The notes below the pieces were generated by a model. It did no database searches. It saw only the letters and a program-made list of their open reading frames with translations, and had not been told where the DNA came from. From Anaerobaca sp035448545 (GTDB taxonomy: Bacteria > Planctomycetota > Phycisphaerae > Sedimentisphaerales > Anaerobacaceae): 64,000 nucleotides of DNA. The stretch covers positions 62,001-126,000 of the forward strand of contig DAOTJE010000004.1 of NCBI GenBank assembly GCA_035448545.1. The letters are read 5' to 3'. The position numbers and the translations under genes were made by a program. Each line of letters opens with the position of its first letter. Positions within the stretch are counted from its first letter, which is position 1. Shown here one piece after another: positions 1-8,843 of the stretch.

Positions 1-300
1 TATCCGACCTACTGGCGAGAGAGCGAGGGGCTCGCCAGGCTGCGGAACGAGTACGGGCCGCATCTCAACGACCTGGATGGCATGCTGTTCAACGGCCGCG
101 GTCAGGCTCTCCTGAACGATAAGGAACTGTCCTGGGAGTACGGGCTTCGCCTTCTGCAGTTGGCTGTGTGGAAGGGGCTGGTGAAGGAATACCGAATGGC
201 CTCGGTCCAGCGTCAAACCACGCGGACCTCCGTTGGGTGCGGACCGCGACAGTCTCGCTCGGGGCAAGGATGTGGATGTCCGGCCGACAGATCGAGCCGG
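1..300 (+). other. Left-edge open frame, probably tail of an upstream gene running in frame into the GT4 gene
   Basis: The reading frame of the downstream glycosyltransferase is open without a stop from base 1. The first 65 or so codons read like ordinary protein, with amphipathic helical stretches (for example LQLAVWKGLVKEYR at 145-186). After about base 200 the translation becomes Arg/Ser/Gly/Cys-rich and unlike protein until the GT fold begins near base 430. I infer the 3' end of an unrecognised upstream gene, possibly frameshifted, followed by untranslated or weakly conserved sequence. An ATG at 199 has an AAGGAA six bases upstream but opens onto the low-complexity part. Confidence 0.35.
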
Positions 301-1542
301 ATGTCTGCTCTGTCGGTAGAAGAGACGACAGAGGGGCCGTCTTCGCCGTGCCCGATGCTCGAATCGTCGGTGTCCACCGTGCTACCCCGGCTTGAGGCTC
401 AGAACAAGCCGGCCGGCACGCAGGACGCGCGGAAGCTGTCGGTTGCCTTCGTTCCCTACTGGGGTGCCGGGAATCCATATCAGGACGCCCTGACGCGGCA
501 CTTGTCTGCTCTCGGAGTGGAGATGCAGAAGGGGCATTCTCTGAAGGATTTGTTTCGCTGCGGTGTCCTCCTCAACACCCGGCCGGACATCGTCCATTTG
601 CACTGGCTTCCGGAATTCGGATGGCGGGACTGGCGTTTTCTGCGGGCTCTGGCATTTGCATCGCGCCTCGCTCTGTTGCGGCTAAGGGGCATCCCGTTGG
701 TCTGGACCGTCCACAACCTGCGTCCGCATGAGTCGCGTCATCCGAGAATGGACTGGCTTCTGGCCCGGACGGTGGCTGCCCTGTCGAATGGCTTGATCGT
801 CCACGGCCCGAACGCCCGACAACAGGCGATCGATACGTGGCGGTTGCGGGATCCAGGGCGTTTCGTCGTGATCCCACACCCCGGCTACATCGACGACTAT
901 CCTAACCACATCGATCGCGCGACCGCCCGCGCGCGATTGGGTCTTGCGGATTCGCGGGTGGTGTTTCTGTTTCTTGGCGCGGTGCGGCCGTACAAAGGCG
1001 TGCCGGAACTGATCGAGGCCTTTCGGCAGCTTGCCTCGGATCGTGCCGTCCTGGTCATTGCCGGGCAACCGTTGAACGATGAGTTTCGGCGGAAGATCGA
1101 GACTGCGGGCGCGGGCCTGGACAACATGCGTTTCTACCCCGGTTTTGTGCCGGACGATGAGGTTCAGGTGTATATGAATGCGGCGGACGCCGTAGTCCTG
1201 CCGTATCGGTGTCTTCTATCGTCCGGCGCTGCGCTGCTGGCAATGTCATTCGGCAAGCCCTGCATCGGCCCGGCGAGGGGATGTCTGACCGACGTTTTGG
1301 ATGATTCCGGTGCCTTCCTGTACGACCCTGGGCGTAAGACGGGGCTCCTGGAAAGCATGCAGTGTGTCCTGGAGAAGGCCGACACGTTACCCGCCATGGG
1401 CGCGCACAATCGCCGGAAGGCATCACAATGGACATGGGCCAAGGCCGCCGCCGCCACCAGGGCACTGTACGATTCGTGTCTGTCGGGCGCCGGATCGCCC
1501 GACTTCAACACCGCGCGTCGGGGGAGAGTGTTGCCGTCATGA
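301..1542 (+). CDS. GT4-family glycosyltransferase
   Basis: GT-B glycosyltransferase, probably cytosolic or membrane-associated, transferring a sugar from a nucleotide-sugar to a lipid-linked polysaccharide precursor. The Rossmann-like N-terminal half starts with KLSVAFVPYWGAGNPY and includes VHLHWLPEFG and LVWTVHNLRPHE, as in beta-mannosyltransferase-like GT4 enzymes. The donor half has FLGAVRPYKG, the LPYR..LSSGAALLAMSFGKP segment and a usual C-terminal helix. The start is uncertain: ATG 301 and ATG 355 are both possible and neither has a good ribosome site, while the frame is open to the window edge. Its stop overlaps the next start as ATGA, indicating translational coupling within the EPS operon. 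Sugar specificity cannot be read from sequence. Confidence 0.82.
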   Translation: MSALSVEETTEGPSSPCPMLESSVSTVLPRLEAQNKPAGTQDARKLSVAFVPYWGAGNPYQDALTRHLSALGVEMQKGHSLKDLFRCGVLLNTRPDIVHLHWLPEFGWRDWRFLRALAFASRLALLRLRGIPLVWTVHNLRPHESRHPRMDWLLARTVAALSNGLIVHGPNARQQAIDTWRLRDPGRFVVIPHPGYIDDYPNHIDRATARARLGLADSRVVFLFLGAVRPYKGVPELIEAFRQLASDRAVLVIAGQPLNDEFRRKIETAGAGLDNMRFYPGFVPDDEVQVYMNAADAVVLPYRCLLSSGAALLAMSFGKPCIGPARGCLTDVLDDSGAFLYDPGRKTGLLESMQCVLEKADTLPAMGAHNRRKASQWTWAKAAAATRALYDSCLSGAGSPDFNTARRGRVLPS

Positions 1543-2372
1543 CAATCGACTTGGTGTTCATTACTTATCAGCGGCTGGAATACACGAAAGTAGCACTGGC
1601 GTCCGTTCTGGCCGATCCAACGGAGGAGTTCTCTCTGACAATTTGGGACAATGCCTCAACGGACGGGACCGTAGAGTACCTCCGCAATGAGGTGAGCGAC
1701 CCTCGCATCGCCGACATTGTCTTCTCCAGAGAGAATATCGGTCAAACCGCCGCTGTGAACAAGGTCTGGGGAGCCTCGCGAGCAGATCTGCTCGGCAAGC
1801 TGGACAACGACTGCATTCTCACGCCGGGATGGACGCGCACACTGGCGCAGGCCCATCAGGATATCGAGAAGCTGGGGGTGGTCGCCTGCTGGCACTTCTT
1901 CCCGGACGACTTCGACTACGAGCGCGCCAAGCATAAGATTGAAACGTTCGGACGCCATCAAATCTTCCGGCATCCGTGGACCTGCGGGACCGGATTGTTG
2001 ATCAAACGGAGCGACTTCCAGGAATTCGGGCCGATCCGGGAGAAGGCCACCACACAATACTGGCTGAACATGGCAAGGGCCGGTCGGATCAACGGGTTTT
2101 ACTATCCGCTGATCTACCAGGAACACATGGACGATCCGAAGAGTTCGCATTGCCGCATCCGGACGCAGAACGACTTGCGGAAGGCGGCCCACATAACGGC
2201 CAGCCTTCAGACATTCCGCTTTCGCAGTGTCAACCAGATCACGGGCTGGTGCGACGAGATTCTGCGAAACCTTCTGGATGACCCCTATGACCCGGAGTAC
2301 TACCTGGGGTGGCGGGCCAAGGTCAGGCGGATGAAGCAGAGGCTAAGCAAAGCGTGTTTTCCCGGGGCCTGA
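1539..2372 (+). CDS. GT2-family glycosyltransferase
   Basis: A 277-residue GT-A enzyme predicted to add one sugar during repeat-unit assembly. It begins MTIDLVFITYQRLEYTKVAL, followed by the nucleotide-binding TIWDNASTDGT segment and a metal-binding DND at residues 89-91. A tryptophan-rich acceptor region (GWTRTL, HPWTCGTGLLIKRSDF) follows. ATG 1539 was chosen because it overlaps the preceding stop (ATGA) and has a purine-rich GGGGAGAG upstream. The frame stays open further upstream, but that translation overlaps the GT4 gene and is not protein-like. No C-terminal membrane segment is evident. Confidence 0.85.
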   Translation: MTIDLVFITYQRLEYTKVALASVLADPTEEFSLTIWDNASTDGTVEYLRNEVSDPRIADIVFSRENIGQTAAVNKVWGASRADLLGKLDNDCILTPGWTRTLAQAHQDIEKLGVVACWHFFPDDFDYERAKHKIETFGRHQIFRHPWTCGTGLLIKRSDFQEFGPIREKATTQYWLNMARAGRINGFYYPLIYQEHMDDPKSSHCRIRTQNDLRKAAHITASLQTFRFRSVNQITGWCDEILRNLLDDPYDPEYYLGWRAKVRRMKQRLSKACFPGA

Positions 2373-2489
2373 GGACTTCATCGCCTCGATGTGCTGTGAA
2401 CCGTCTTCCTCGTGCGGCGCCAAGGGTCTTCGAGTCCGTACGGCGGGCAGCACAGTGGCCTGTTTTCTTACTGATGGAGGAACACGACC

Positions 2490-3305
2490 GTGAGGACGAC
2501 AAGCAGTCCCGACTATGATCGCGGCTTCTACGTTGGCCAGCAGACCAGTTCGCTGGAATCCGCTCGAGAGGTCGTGCCGATTGTCATGGATCTGATCCAA
2601 CCGAAGACGGTCGTTGATGTCGGATGTGGACTCGGTACTTGGCTGAGTGTTTTTGCGGAGTTGGGTGTGATGGAGTATTTGGGGATCGACGGCTCTTATG
2701 TCCCGGCCGACATGCTCCTGATTCCGAGGGACCGGTTTCGCGCACATGATCTGAAGCTACCCCTTGAGGTGGCGAACCGATATGACTTGGCGGTGTCACT
2801 TGAGGTCGCGGAGCACCTGCCCGCCTCTTGCGCGGCCGCGTTTGTGGACTCTCTGACGAATCTGGCACCCGTGGTTCTCTTCTCTGCTGCGGTGCCTTTC
2901 CAGGGGGGGACGCGCCATGTGAACGAGCAGTGGCCTGAGTACTGGGCCGGTCTGTTTTCCCGTTGCGGTTTTGAGCCGGTTGATTGTCTTCGACGACGAG
3001 TGTGGCGCAACCCGAACGTCTGCTGGTGGTATGCCCAGAATGCGCTGCTGTATGTGCGGAACGATCTGCTGGAGAACCGCCCTGACCTCCGGGGCGAGCA
3101 AGTAGGTGGCGACAATCGGCCGCTTGCCTTGATTCATCCTTCTTATTACCTGCAATGGGCCGATGTGAAAGGGGTCTCGCTGCGCCGGTATCTCTGGCTG
3201 GTCGCGAAATTGGCTCAGGCACTTCCATCGCAGTTTGCATCCGGCGTGAGCACCTGCGTCCGGAGACTGCGGTCAAGAAAGCAGGCGCAGCGAGGTCGTT
3301 CCTGA
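2490..3305 (+). CDS. Class I SAM-dependent methyltransferase
   Basis: A 271-residue methyltransferase with a Rossmann SAM site: motif I VVDVGCGLGTW near residues 40-50, an acidic post-motif (LGIDGSYVP), and LAVSLEVAEHLP as motif II/III. The substrate is probably a sugar or glycan intermediate, since the gene lies among glycosyltransferases. The GTG start at 2490 has GGAGG nine bases upstream. About 117 bases separate it from the previous gene, the loosest junction in this part of the operon; I saw no terminator there. The target position and sugar are unknown. Confidence 0.8.
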   Translation: MRTTSSPDYDRGFYVGQQTSSLESAREVVPIVMDLIQPKTVVDVGCGLGTWLSVFAELGVMEYLGIDGSYVPADMLLIPRDRFRAHDLKLPLEVANRYDLAVSLEVAEHLPASCAAAFVDSLTNLAPVVLFSAAVPFQGGTRHVNEQWPEYWAGLFSRCGFEPVDCLRRRVWRNPNVCWWYAQNALLYVRNDLLENRPDLRGEQVGGDNRPLALIHPSYYLQWADVKGVSLRRYLWLVAKLAQALPSQFASGVSTCVRRLRSRKQAQRGRS

Positions 3306-3306
3306 C

Positions 3307-4263
3307 ATGGGCGGGCCTCTGGTATCCATTCTGATGCCGGTGTACAACATGCGCCGGCATCTGCGATCGTCACTGGAAAGCGTGCTGGGCCAGACGTATT
3401 CGAATCTGGAGATCATTCTGATTGACGACGGGAGCACGGACGATTCTCTCGGCGCCATTGCCGATATCCGGGACCCCCGCATTCGCGTCCTCTCCCAGGC
3501 GAACGCCGGCCGGGCCGCCGCGATGAACACGGGACTGGCGTGTGCGACAGGAGATTTCTACGTGGCGCAGGACGCCGACGACATCAGTCATCCGCAGCGT
3601 GTGGAGCGGCTGGTCTGCTGCCTGAGGGAGCATCCGGACATCGCCGCGGCCTTTTCCGGGCACGAGCTGATCGTCGGCGACCGACGGATCGCGCCGCGCT
3701 TCGCCGGCAAGAGTCCAGAGCAGTGTCGCGAGGACATCGACAGGTTCATCATGCCTGCGCACGGCCCGACGCCCATGTACAGGATGGCTATGGTTTCGGA
3801 CATCCGATTTGAACCCAGCCTGCGAGTCGCGGAGGACCTGGATTACGTGCTCCAGGTGGGCGAACGATACCCGATGCTGGTGCTGGGGGAGTGCCTCTAT
3901 TCCTATCGCATCAGCATCGACTCCAGCAGCAGAGTGGACCCGAGTCGCAACCGCACGATGGAACAGAAGGCTGTGGAGCGGGCCTGCCGCCGACGGGGGC
4001 TGGACCCCGCGGCTCACTCGCTGCGATACGAGCGCTTCTCCCCGCGCCGGGCGTACCGGCAGCGCGAGGCGGTGGTACCGCACTTTATGGAGAGCGTACT
4101 CGACCTGCGAAGGGCCGGTCGTCTCACGGATGCCCTGAGGACGGCGGGGTTCTGCCTGAGGCTGCATCCGACCGATCCTTATTACTATAAGCCGTTGGCT
4201 TATTTCTTCGCCCCGTTCGGGATGATCGAACGTCACCGTCGCCGGAGGGCCGCACGTCCATGA
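3307..4263 (+). CDS. GT2-family glycosyltransferase
   Basis: A 318-residue GT-A transferase. The N-terminus PLVSILMPVYNMRRHL, the IILIDDGSTDDS nucleotide-binding loop and the DAD metal motif at residues 89-91 (QDADDISHPQR) are textbook GT2 features. The C-terminal third is basic and helical (RRAYRQREAV, RRRRAARP), consistent with membrane association. It starts one base after the methyltransferase stop and its own stop overlaps the next ATG (ATGA). Predicted role: one glycosidic bond in the exported polysaccharide; donor and linkage unknown. Confidence 0.87.
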   Translation: MGGPLVSILMPVYNMRRHLRSSLESVLGQTYSNLEIILIDDGSTDDSLGAIADIRDPRIRVLSQANAGRAAAMNTGLACATGDFYVAQDADDISHPQRVERLVCCLREHPDIAAAFSGHELIVGDRRIAPRFAGKSPEQCREDIDRFIMPAHGPTPMYRMAMVSDIRFEPSLRVAEDLDYVLQVGERYPMLVLGECLYSYRISIDSSSRVDPSRNRTMEQKAVERACRRRGLDPAAHSLRYERFSPRRAYRQREAVVPHFMESVLDLRRAGRLTDALRTAGFCLRLHPTDPYYYKPLAYFFAPFGMIERHRRRRAARP

Positions 4264-5600
4264 TTACTCAAGGGACTATCGCCCTTGCGATTATTCTGTC
4301 GCTGGCCACTCTGTTGGTGCCGAAGAGATACTTCCTACTGCCGTACATCGTGGCGGCCTGTTTCGTTCCGGCCGATCAGCGCGTCATCATCGCGGACCTG
4401 GATTTCACCGTCCTGCGAATCCTCGTGGCGGTGGGGGTCCTGCGCATCCTGTGCCAAGAGGACAGCAAGCCTGTGACCTTCAATTCGTTCGACAAGCTCG
4501 TGGTGGCGTGGGCCCTGTGCGGCGCGATCATCTATGTTCTGCGATGGGGCAGTTTCGCGGCGGTTGTGAACCGGTGCGGCACCCTTTTTGACTGCCTCGG
4601 GATGTACTGGCTGTTCCGCAAGAGCGTCACAAAGCTGGACGACATCAAGCAGGTCGGCCGCATTCTGGCGGTCTGTTCCCTGGTGATGGTTGTCCTGGTG
4701 GGTCTCGAATGGACCACAGGGCAGAATCCGTTTGTGGTGCTGGGGCGCGTTGGTACCGTGGTGCGGGAAGGGGAGTACCGGTGTCAGGCGTCGTTTCCAC
4801 ATTCGATTATGCTGGGGCTTTTCTGGGCGACGGTGGTCCCCCTCTTCGTGGGGCTCTGGAAGACCGAGACGCACAAGTGGCTTTACGTCGCGGCGACCGC
4901 GGCCACGGTATTCATCGTTATCGCCACGCGATCCAGCACCCCGCTTCTGACCCTGATGATTATAGGAGCCTTGCTGCCCTTGTTTCAATACCGCCAGTAC
5001 GGTCGTCTGGCCGCTTGGTGTACCGTGGCGATGCTGGTGGCTCTGCATATCGTCATGAAGGCTCCTGTGTGGCACCTGATCGCTCGGATCAACATGGTCG
5101 GAGGTTCGACGGGCTGGCATCGGTATCATCTGATCAATGAGGCGGTCAACCACTTCGCCGAGTGGGCGGTGTTGGGAACGCGCGGGACGGCCCACTGGGG
5201 CTGGGGACTGCAAGACATCACAAACCAATACGTGCTGGAGGGGGTGCGAGGCGGCTTGATCACCCTCATTTTGTTCGTCGTCCTTCTCGTCCGGGCGGTC
5301 GCCAAAGTGGGAAGCGCCTCCCTGCGTCCGATCTCGGCGGGGCATCAGTGGCTGTTCTGGGGGATCTGCATCTCGCTTTTCGGGCACTGCGTTTCCTTCT
5401 TCGGCGTTTCCTATTTCGGGCAGATCATTCTGCTGCTGTACCTGACCTTGGCCATCACCGGATGGGTATTCTCCAACCCCCGGCAGTTGCGTCTCGAAGA
5501 AGCCGTGACTGCCTATCGGCGTGAGCATGGAAAAGCCTGTAGACGTATCGATTGTCATCGTCAGTTGGAACACGCGCGACATCCTTCGGGATTGTCTTAA
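4260..5600 (+). CDS. O-antigen polymerase/ligase-type membrane protein (Wzy-like)
   Basis: A 446-residue polytopic inner-membrane protein with roughly ten hydrophobic segments spread from residue 5 to about 400. It has a large periplasmic-type loop in the second half (WHRYHLINEAVNHFAEW, GTRGTAHWGWGLQDITNQY). The loop position and its W/H/R content match the Wzy_C/O-antigen ligase family, so the likely job is polymerising or ligating the repeat unit. The ATG overlaps the upstream stop. The 3' end runs 80 bases into the next gene in another frame; the last 25 residues are polar and arginine-rich and may not be functional. Polymerase versus ligase cannot be decided from sequence. Confidence 0.8.
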   Translation: MITQGTIALAIILSLATLLVPKRYFLLPYIVAACFVPADQRVIIADLDFTVLRILVAVGVLRILCQEDSKPVTFNSFDKLVVAWALCGAIIYVLRWGSFAAVVNRCGTLFDCLGMYWLFRKSVTKLDDIKQVGRILAVCSLVMVVLVGLEWTTGQNPFVVLGRVGTVVREGEYRCQASFPHSIMLGLFWATVVPLFVGLWKTETHKWLYVAATAATVFIVIATRSSTPLLTLMIIGALLPLFQYRQYGRLAAWCTVAMLVALHIVMKAPVWHLIARINMVGGSTGWHRYHLINEAVNHFAEWAVLGTRGTAHWGWGLQDITNQYVLEGVRGGLITLILFVVLLVRAVAKVGSASLRPISAGHQWLFWGICISLFGHCVSFFGVSYFGQIILLLYLTLAITGWVFSNPRQLRLEEAVTAYRREHGKACRRIDCHRQLEHARHPSGLS

Positions 5601-6501
5601 GTCCATCGACGAAAACGCCGGAGCGGTCCGCTGCGAGGTGTTTGTCGTGGACAACGCGTCGGCCGACGACTCCGTCGCCATGGTCCGAGACGAGTTTCCA
5701 CACGTTCGACGGATCGAGAACGCGGAGAACCGCGGGTTTGCGGCGGCCAACAATCAGGGAATCGCGCTGGCGGCAGGGCGGTATGTCCTGTTGCTCAACA
5801 GCGACACGGTCGTGCTGGACCAGGCGATTGCCAAAACGGTGGCCTTTGCCGACGCCCATCCGGATGCCGCCGTGGTGGGCTGCCGTGTTCTGAATGGCGA
5901 CCGCACACTCCAGCGGACGTGCTCGATGTATCCATCTGTGCTGAACCTGATGCTCTCAAGTACCTATCTATATAAGGCGTTTCCCCGGAGCCGGATCTTC
6001 GGACGCGAGCACATGACGTGGTGGAACCACGACGATGCCCGTGAGGTGGAGGTCATCTCCGGCTGCTTCATGCTGGTCCGTCGCGAGGCCATCGCGCAGG
6101 TCGGAACCCTGGACGAGGGGTTCTTCATGTATGCCGAAGAGACCGACTGGTGCTATCGTTTCCGGCAGGCCGGTTGGAAGGTCCTCTTTACGCCGACGGC
6201 CGAGATCGTTCACCTCGGCGGCAAGAGCAGCGAACAGGCGAAGTCGGAGATGACACTGCAACTGCGCAGCGGGATTCTGCGGTTTCTCCGAAAACATCGG
6301 TCGTTCTGGTCGTACGCCACGGGGTGTCTTCTGACGGCCCTCTGGTACGGGCTTCGTGTGCCTTACTGGTTCCTCCGGGCCCTGGTGGTGCCGCGCGAGC
6401 GAGGCCGGGGTTTCGCCAATGCCGCGGTCTATGCGCGAGGCTGTGTCAGAAGCCTGGGGGGCTGGGCCCGTCTCTCCTGCAAGCGTGGCGTATCCGCCTG
6501 A
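5521..6501 (+). CDS. GT2-family glycosyltransferase, rhamnosyltransferase (WbbL)-like
   Basis: A 326-residue GT-A enzyme: DVSIVIVSWNTRDIL, VFVVDNASADDS, ENRGFAAANNQGI and LLLNSDTVV are typical of the WbbL/rhamnosyltransferase branch. In this branch the usual DXD is NSD. MYAEETDWCYRFRQAGW is the conserved acceptor-side motif. A hydrophobic stretch near the C-terminus (GCLLTALWYGLRVPYWFLRALV) suggests membrane anchoring. Start is GTG 5521 or ATG 5527; both lie inside the 3' end of the upstream membrane-protein gene, so the genes overlap by about 80 bases. Confidence 0.86.
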   Translation: MSMEKPVDVSIVIVSWNTRDILRDCLKSIDENAGAVRCEVFVVDNASADDSVAMVRDEFPHVRRIENAENRGFAAANNQGIALAAGRYVLLLNSDTVVLDQAIAKTVAFADAHPDAAVVGCRVLNGDRTLQRTCSMYPSVLNLMLSSTYLYKAFPRSRIFGREHMTWWNHDDAREVEVISGCFMLVRREAIAQVGTLDEGFFMYAEETDWCYRFRQAGWKVLFTPTAEIVHLGGKSSEQAKSEMTLQLRSGILRFLRKHRSFWSYATGCLLTALWYGLRVPYWFLRALVVPRERGRGFANAAVYARGCVRSLGGWARLSCKRGVSA

Positions 6502-6522
6502 CTGTGACCGTGGGAGTGTTCC

Positions 6523-7464
6523 GTGACCACAGAGCAACCGACATACGTTATTGTGACGCCGGCCTTCAATGAGGCGGCATATATTGAACGGACGATTGAA
6601 AGCGTCTTGCACCAGACGGTCCGGCCGGTCCGCTGGGTCGTTGTCGACGATGGGTCGACGGACCAGACACCACAGATCGTCCAGCGCTATGCCCGCCAAT
6701 ACGACTGGATGCGCTACCTGCGTCGGGAGAGAGTCCCGGGGCAGGCATATTACGCCAGCAACGTCTATGCGATCCAGGAGGGACTGCAATCCCTTGCCGG
6801 GATCGACTATGAGTTCTTGGCCATACTCGATGCTGACATCTCGTTGCCTTGCGACTACTACGAGGCGATCATCTCCCGGTTTCGCGACGACCCGTTGCTG
6901 GGGATTGCTTCCGGCGTCTATGAGAACCTCATCAATGGCAGACGGCACCCGGTTCTGCACGACCGACAGAGCACACCCAAGGCTATCATGGTCCTGCGCA
7001 GAGCGTGTTTTGAGGACATCGGCGGTCTCCTTCCGTTGCCGTGCGGCGGGGAGGACACATGCGCGTGCGTGATGGCCCGAATCAAGGGCTGGAAGGCATG
7101 GTCATTCCCCGACGTCGAGGTTCTGCACCATCGGCCCACGGGGACAGGCAGTGCCAAGTCGATTCTGTGCGCACGATTCAAGCAAGGGCTGGCGGACTGC
7201 GGTGTTGGTTCCCACCCGTTGTTCGTCTTGGCAAAGACGCTGCGTCGCTGCGTCCGAGAGCGGCCGTACTTGATCGGAGGTGTTCTTCGCCTGCTGGGAT
7301 TTGCCTACGGATGCCTCTGCGGTATCAGGCGCGAAGTGCCAATCGATGTGGTCCGATTCCTCAGACGAGAGCAGTTGCTCCGTCTTCTGACGGCCAATAG
7401 GATTTCCCGATTGTGTCAGCCGAATCAGGTTCGTCGAAGCGAAAGGGGCATTGAACGGATATGA
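6523..7464 (+). CDS. GT2-family glycosyltransferase
   Basis: A 313-residue transferase with PTYVIVTPAFNEAAYIE, WVVVDDGSTDQT and the metal motif DAD at residues 103-105 (ILDADISLP). ALPLPCGGEDTC-type and MARIKGWKAW segments form the acceptor part. The GTG at 6523 follows GGGAGTG and fits the start of homology; no better ATG exists. It sits 21 bases after the previous gene, in the same operon. Donor sugar unknown. Its stop overlaps a possible tiny frame at 7461 (ATGA) that I do not regard as a secure gene. Confidence 0.86.
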   Translation: MTTEQPTYVIVTPAFNEAAYIERTIESVLHQTVRPVRWVVVDDGSTDQTPQIVQRYARQYDWMRYLRRERVPGQAYYASNVYAIQEGLQSLAGIDYEFLAILDADISLPCDYYEAIISRFRDDPLLGIASGVYENLINGRRHPVLHDRQSTPKAIMVLRRACFEDIGGLLPLPCGGEDTCACVMARIKGWKAWSFPDVEVLHHRPTGTGSAKSILCARFKQGLADCGVGSHPLFVLAKTLRRCVRERPYLIGGVLRLLGFAYGCLCGIRREVPIDVVRFLRREQLLRLLTANRISRLCQPNQVRRSERGIERI

Positions 7465-7717
7465 CAGTTGACGGCTTGGCGCCGATTTCTGGTCTGGCTG
7501 CAGGATCGGTCGGCCGAGGACTACGCAGCCTGTCGGAGCTTCTCTCCCCAACAAGCGAGACCGAATTTCTCTCGCACAGAACGGGTGCCTGGCGGGATTC
7601 TGACGCAGCGGTGCGATTTGTGGATCCGGTTGCGGTGGACATTGTCCGAAGAGATGTTTGTCGTGGGGCTCCTATTGTTCCGCAAGTCGACCGAAAGACG
7701 ATTGGGCAGGTGCCGGT
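7465..7717 (+). other. 253-base spacer with two short overlapping frames of doubtful status
   Basis: Between a GT2 gene and pssD lie two overlapping + frames: ATG 7461-7733 (90 codons, ATGA-coupled) and a TTG-started frame from 7468. The second has the stronger third-position GC and a hydrophobic piece (EEMFVVGLLLF). Neither resembles a family I know. A decayed coding remnant is the simplest reading, because every other junction in this operon is short. Confidence 0.3.
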
Positions 7718-8179
7718 ATGCACGGCGAAATGAAGATCTGTCTGGCGGCTTCCGCCGGTGGCCATCTGAGCCAACTGCTCAAGCTTGCGAACGTCTGGTC
7801 GGGGAATACGACGTTCTGGATCACTACGACCGCAGTGGTCCGTGATTCTCTGGGAGGCGGCGGAGTTGTGTACGTTGTTGGCGAATGCAACCGCCAGCAT
7901 CCGCTGCGCGTCGTCGGGGTGTTCTTTCGGTGCCTTCACATCATACGGAAGGAACGACCCAATGTCGTGATCAGTACGGGGGCGGCCCCAGGATGCATGG
8001 CGGCCCTGATTGGTCATCTGACAGGGGCCAGAGTGATCTGGCTGGACAGCATTACGAATGTTCATCGCTTGTCTCTATCCGGCCGGTTGGTCCGCCCGTT
8101 TGCGGATCTGTTTCTGGTCCAGTGGCCGGAACTGGCACGCAAATACCGGGGGGTGGAGTATGTCGGGGCCGTGATATGA
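7718..8179 (+). CDS. pssD: PssD/Alg14-like glycosyltransferase membrane subunit
   Basis: A 153-residue protein with the Alg14/PssD signature near the N-terminus (CLAASAGGHLSQLL), followed by VVGECNRQHPLR, VVISTGAAPGC and DSITNVHRLSLSGRL. In this family the Alg14-like subunit docks at the membrane and pairs with an Alg13-like catalytic subunit. In rhizobia, PssD/PssE form a glucuronosyl-beta-1,4-glucosyl transferase. ATG 7718 has GGCAGG seven bases upstream. Its stop overlaps the next ATG (ATGA), fitting a two-subunit enzyme. The frame is open further upstream but without protein-like content. The symbol is by family resemblance; sugar specificity is not established. Confidence 0.85.
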   Translation: MHGEMKICLAASAGGHLSQLLKLANVWSGNTTFWITTTAVVRDSLGGGGVVYVVGECNRQHPLRVVGVFFRCLHIIRKERPNVVISTGAAPGCMAALIGHLTGARVIWLDSITNVHRLSLSGRLVRPFADLFLVQWPELARKYRGVEYVGAVI

Positions 8180-8661
8180 TCTTCCTGACCGTCGGGACAC
8201 AGTTTCCGTTCGACCGTCTCGTTCGGGCGGTGGACGATTTTTTCGACGCGTACGAGTTGGGCGACGAGGTCTTCGCGCAGATCGGAGATACCACCTACAA
8301 GCCCCGGCACTTCGAGGCGGTGGCCACCCTCGATAAGGAGACGTTTGACCGTCGTTTCCACGAGGCTTGCGCCATTATCGGTCATGCCGGGATGGGCACG
8401 ATCATGCTGGCCCTGGACAGTGGAAAGCCGCTCCTGGCGATGCCCCGGCGGAAGAAATATGGCGAGGTCGTGAACGATCATCAGGTGGCTCTGGCGGACG
8501 AGTTTGAGGCCTTGGGACACATCCTGGTCGCTCATACACCTGGAGAAGTGGCCGCCAAGTTGACCCGACTGAAATCCTTCAGCCCCCGCCCTCGGACGGC
8601 CGATCCAGATGCGGTGGCCGAACGCATAGACTGTTTTGTCCGGTCGATTGACTTAGGGTGA
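8176..8661 (+). CDS. pssE: PssE/Alg13-like glycosyltransferase catalytic subunit
   Basis: A 161-residue GT28 C-terminal-type domain: MIFLTVGTQFPFDRLVRAVD at the start, then the donor-binding GHAGMGTIMLALDSGKPLL and MPRRKKYGEVVNDHQVALA. This is the Alg13-type UDP-sugar binding half that complements the preceding PssD. Length is normal for the family. Translation is coupled to pssD by ATGA. The C-terminus ends normally with a helix and stop, about 70 bases before the assembly gap. Confidence 0.88.
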   Translation: MIFLTVGTQFPFDRLVRAVDDFFDAYELGDEVFAQIGDTTYKPRHFEAVATLDKETFDRRFHEACAIIGHAGMGTIMLALDSGKPLLAMPRRKKYGEVVNDHQVALADEFEALGHILVAHTPGEVAAKLTRLKSFSPRPRTADPDAVAERIDCFVRSIDLG

Positions 8662-8731
8662 CGTTTTTGGTACACTATAGTACATCTCGTGGGTCTTCCA
8701 AGAGCAGGACTGCGAGTTGTTGTATCATTGG

Positions 8732-8831
8732 NNNNNNNNNNNNNNNNNNNNNNNNNNNNNNNNNNNNNNNNNNNNNNNNNNNNNNNNNNNNNNNNNNNNN
8801 NNNNNNNNNNNNNNNNNNNNNNNNNNNNNNN
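8732..8831. other. Assembly gap of exactly 100 N
   Basis: One hundred consecutive N between the pssDE pair and a second, very similar pssD. A round 100-N run is the conventional scaffold placeholder, so the real distance is unknown. The near-identical copies on both sides are a likely reason the assembly broke here. Genes may be missing. Confidence 0.97.
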
Positions 8832-8843
8832 GAGTTTTGCACC

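Noticed and set aside
7461..7733. ATGA-coupled 90-codon frame after the GT2 gene
   Set aside because: Third-position GC is low for this genome and another frame there is at least as coding-like; neither has homology.
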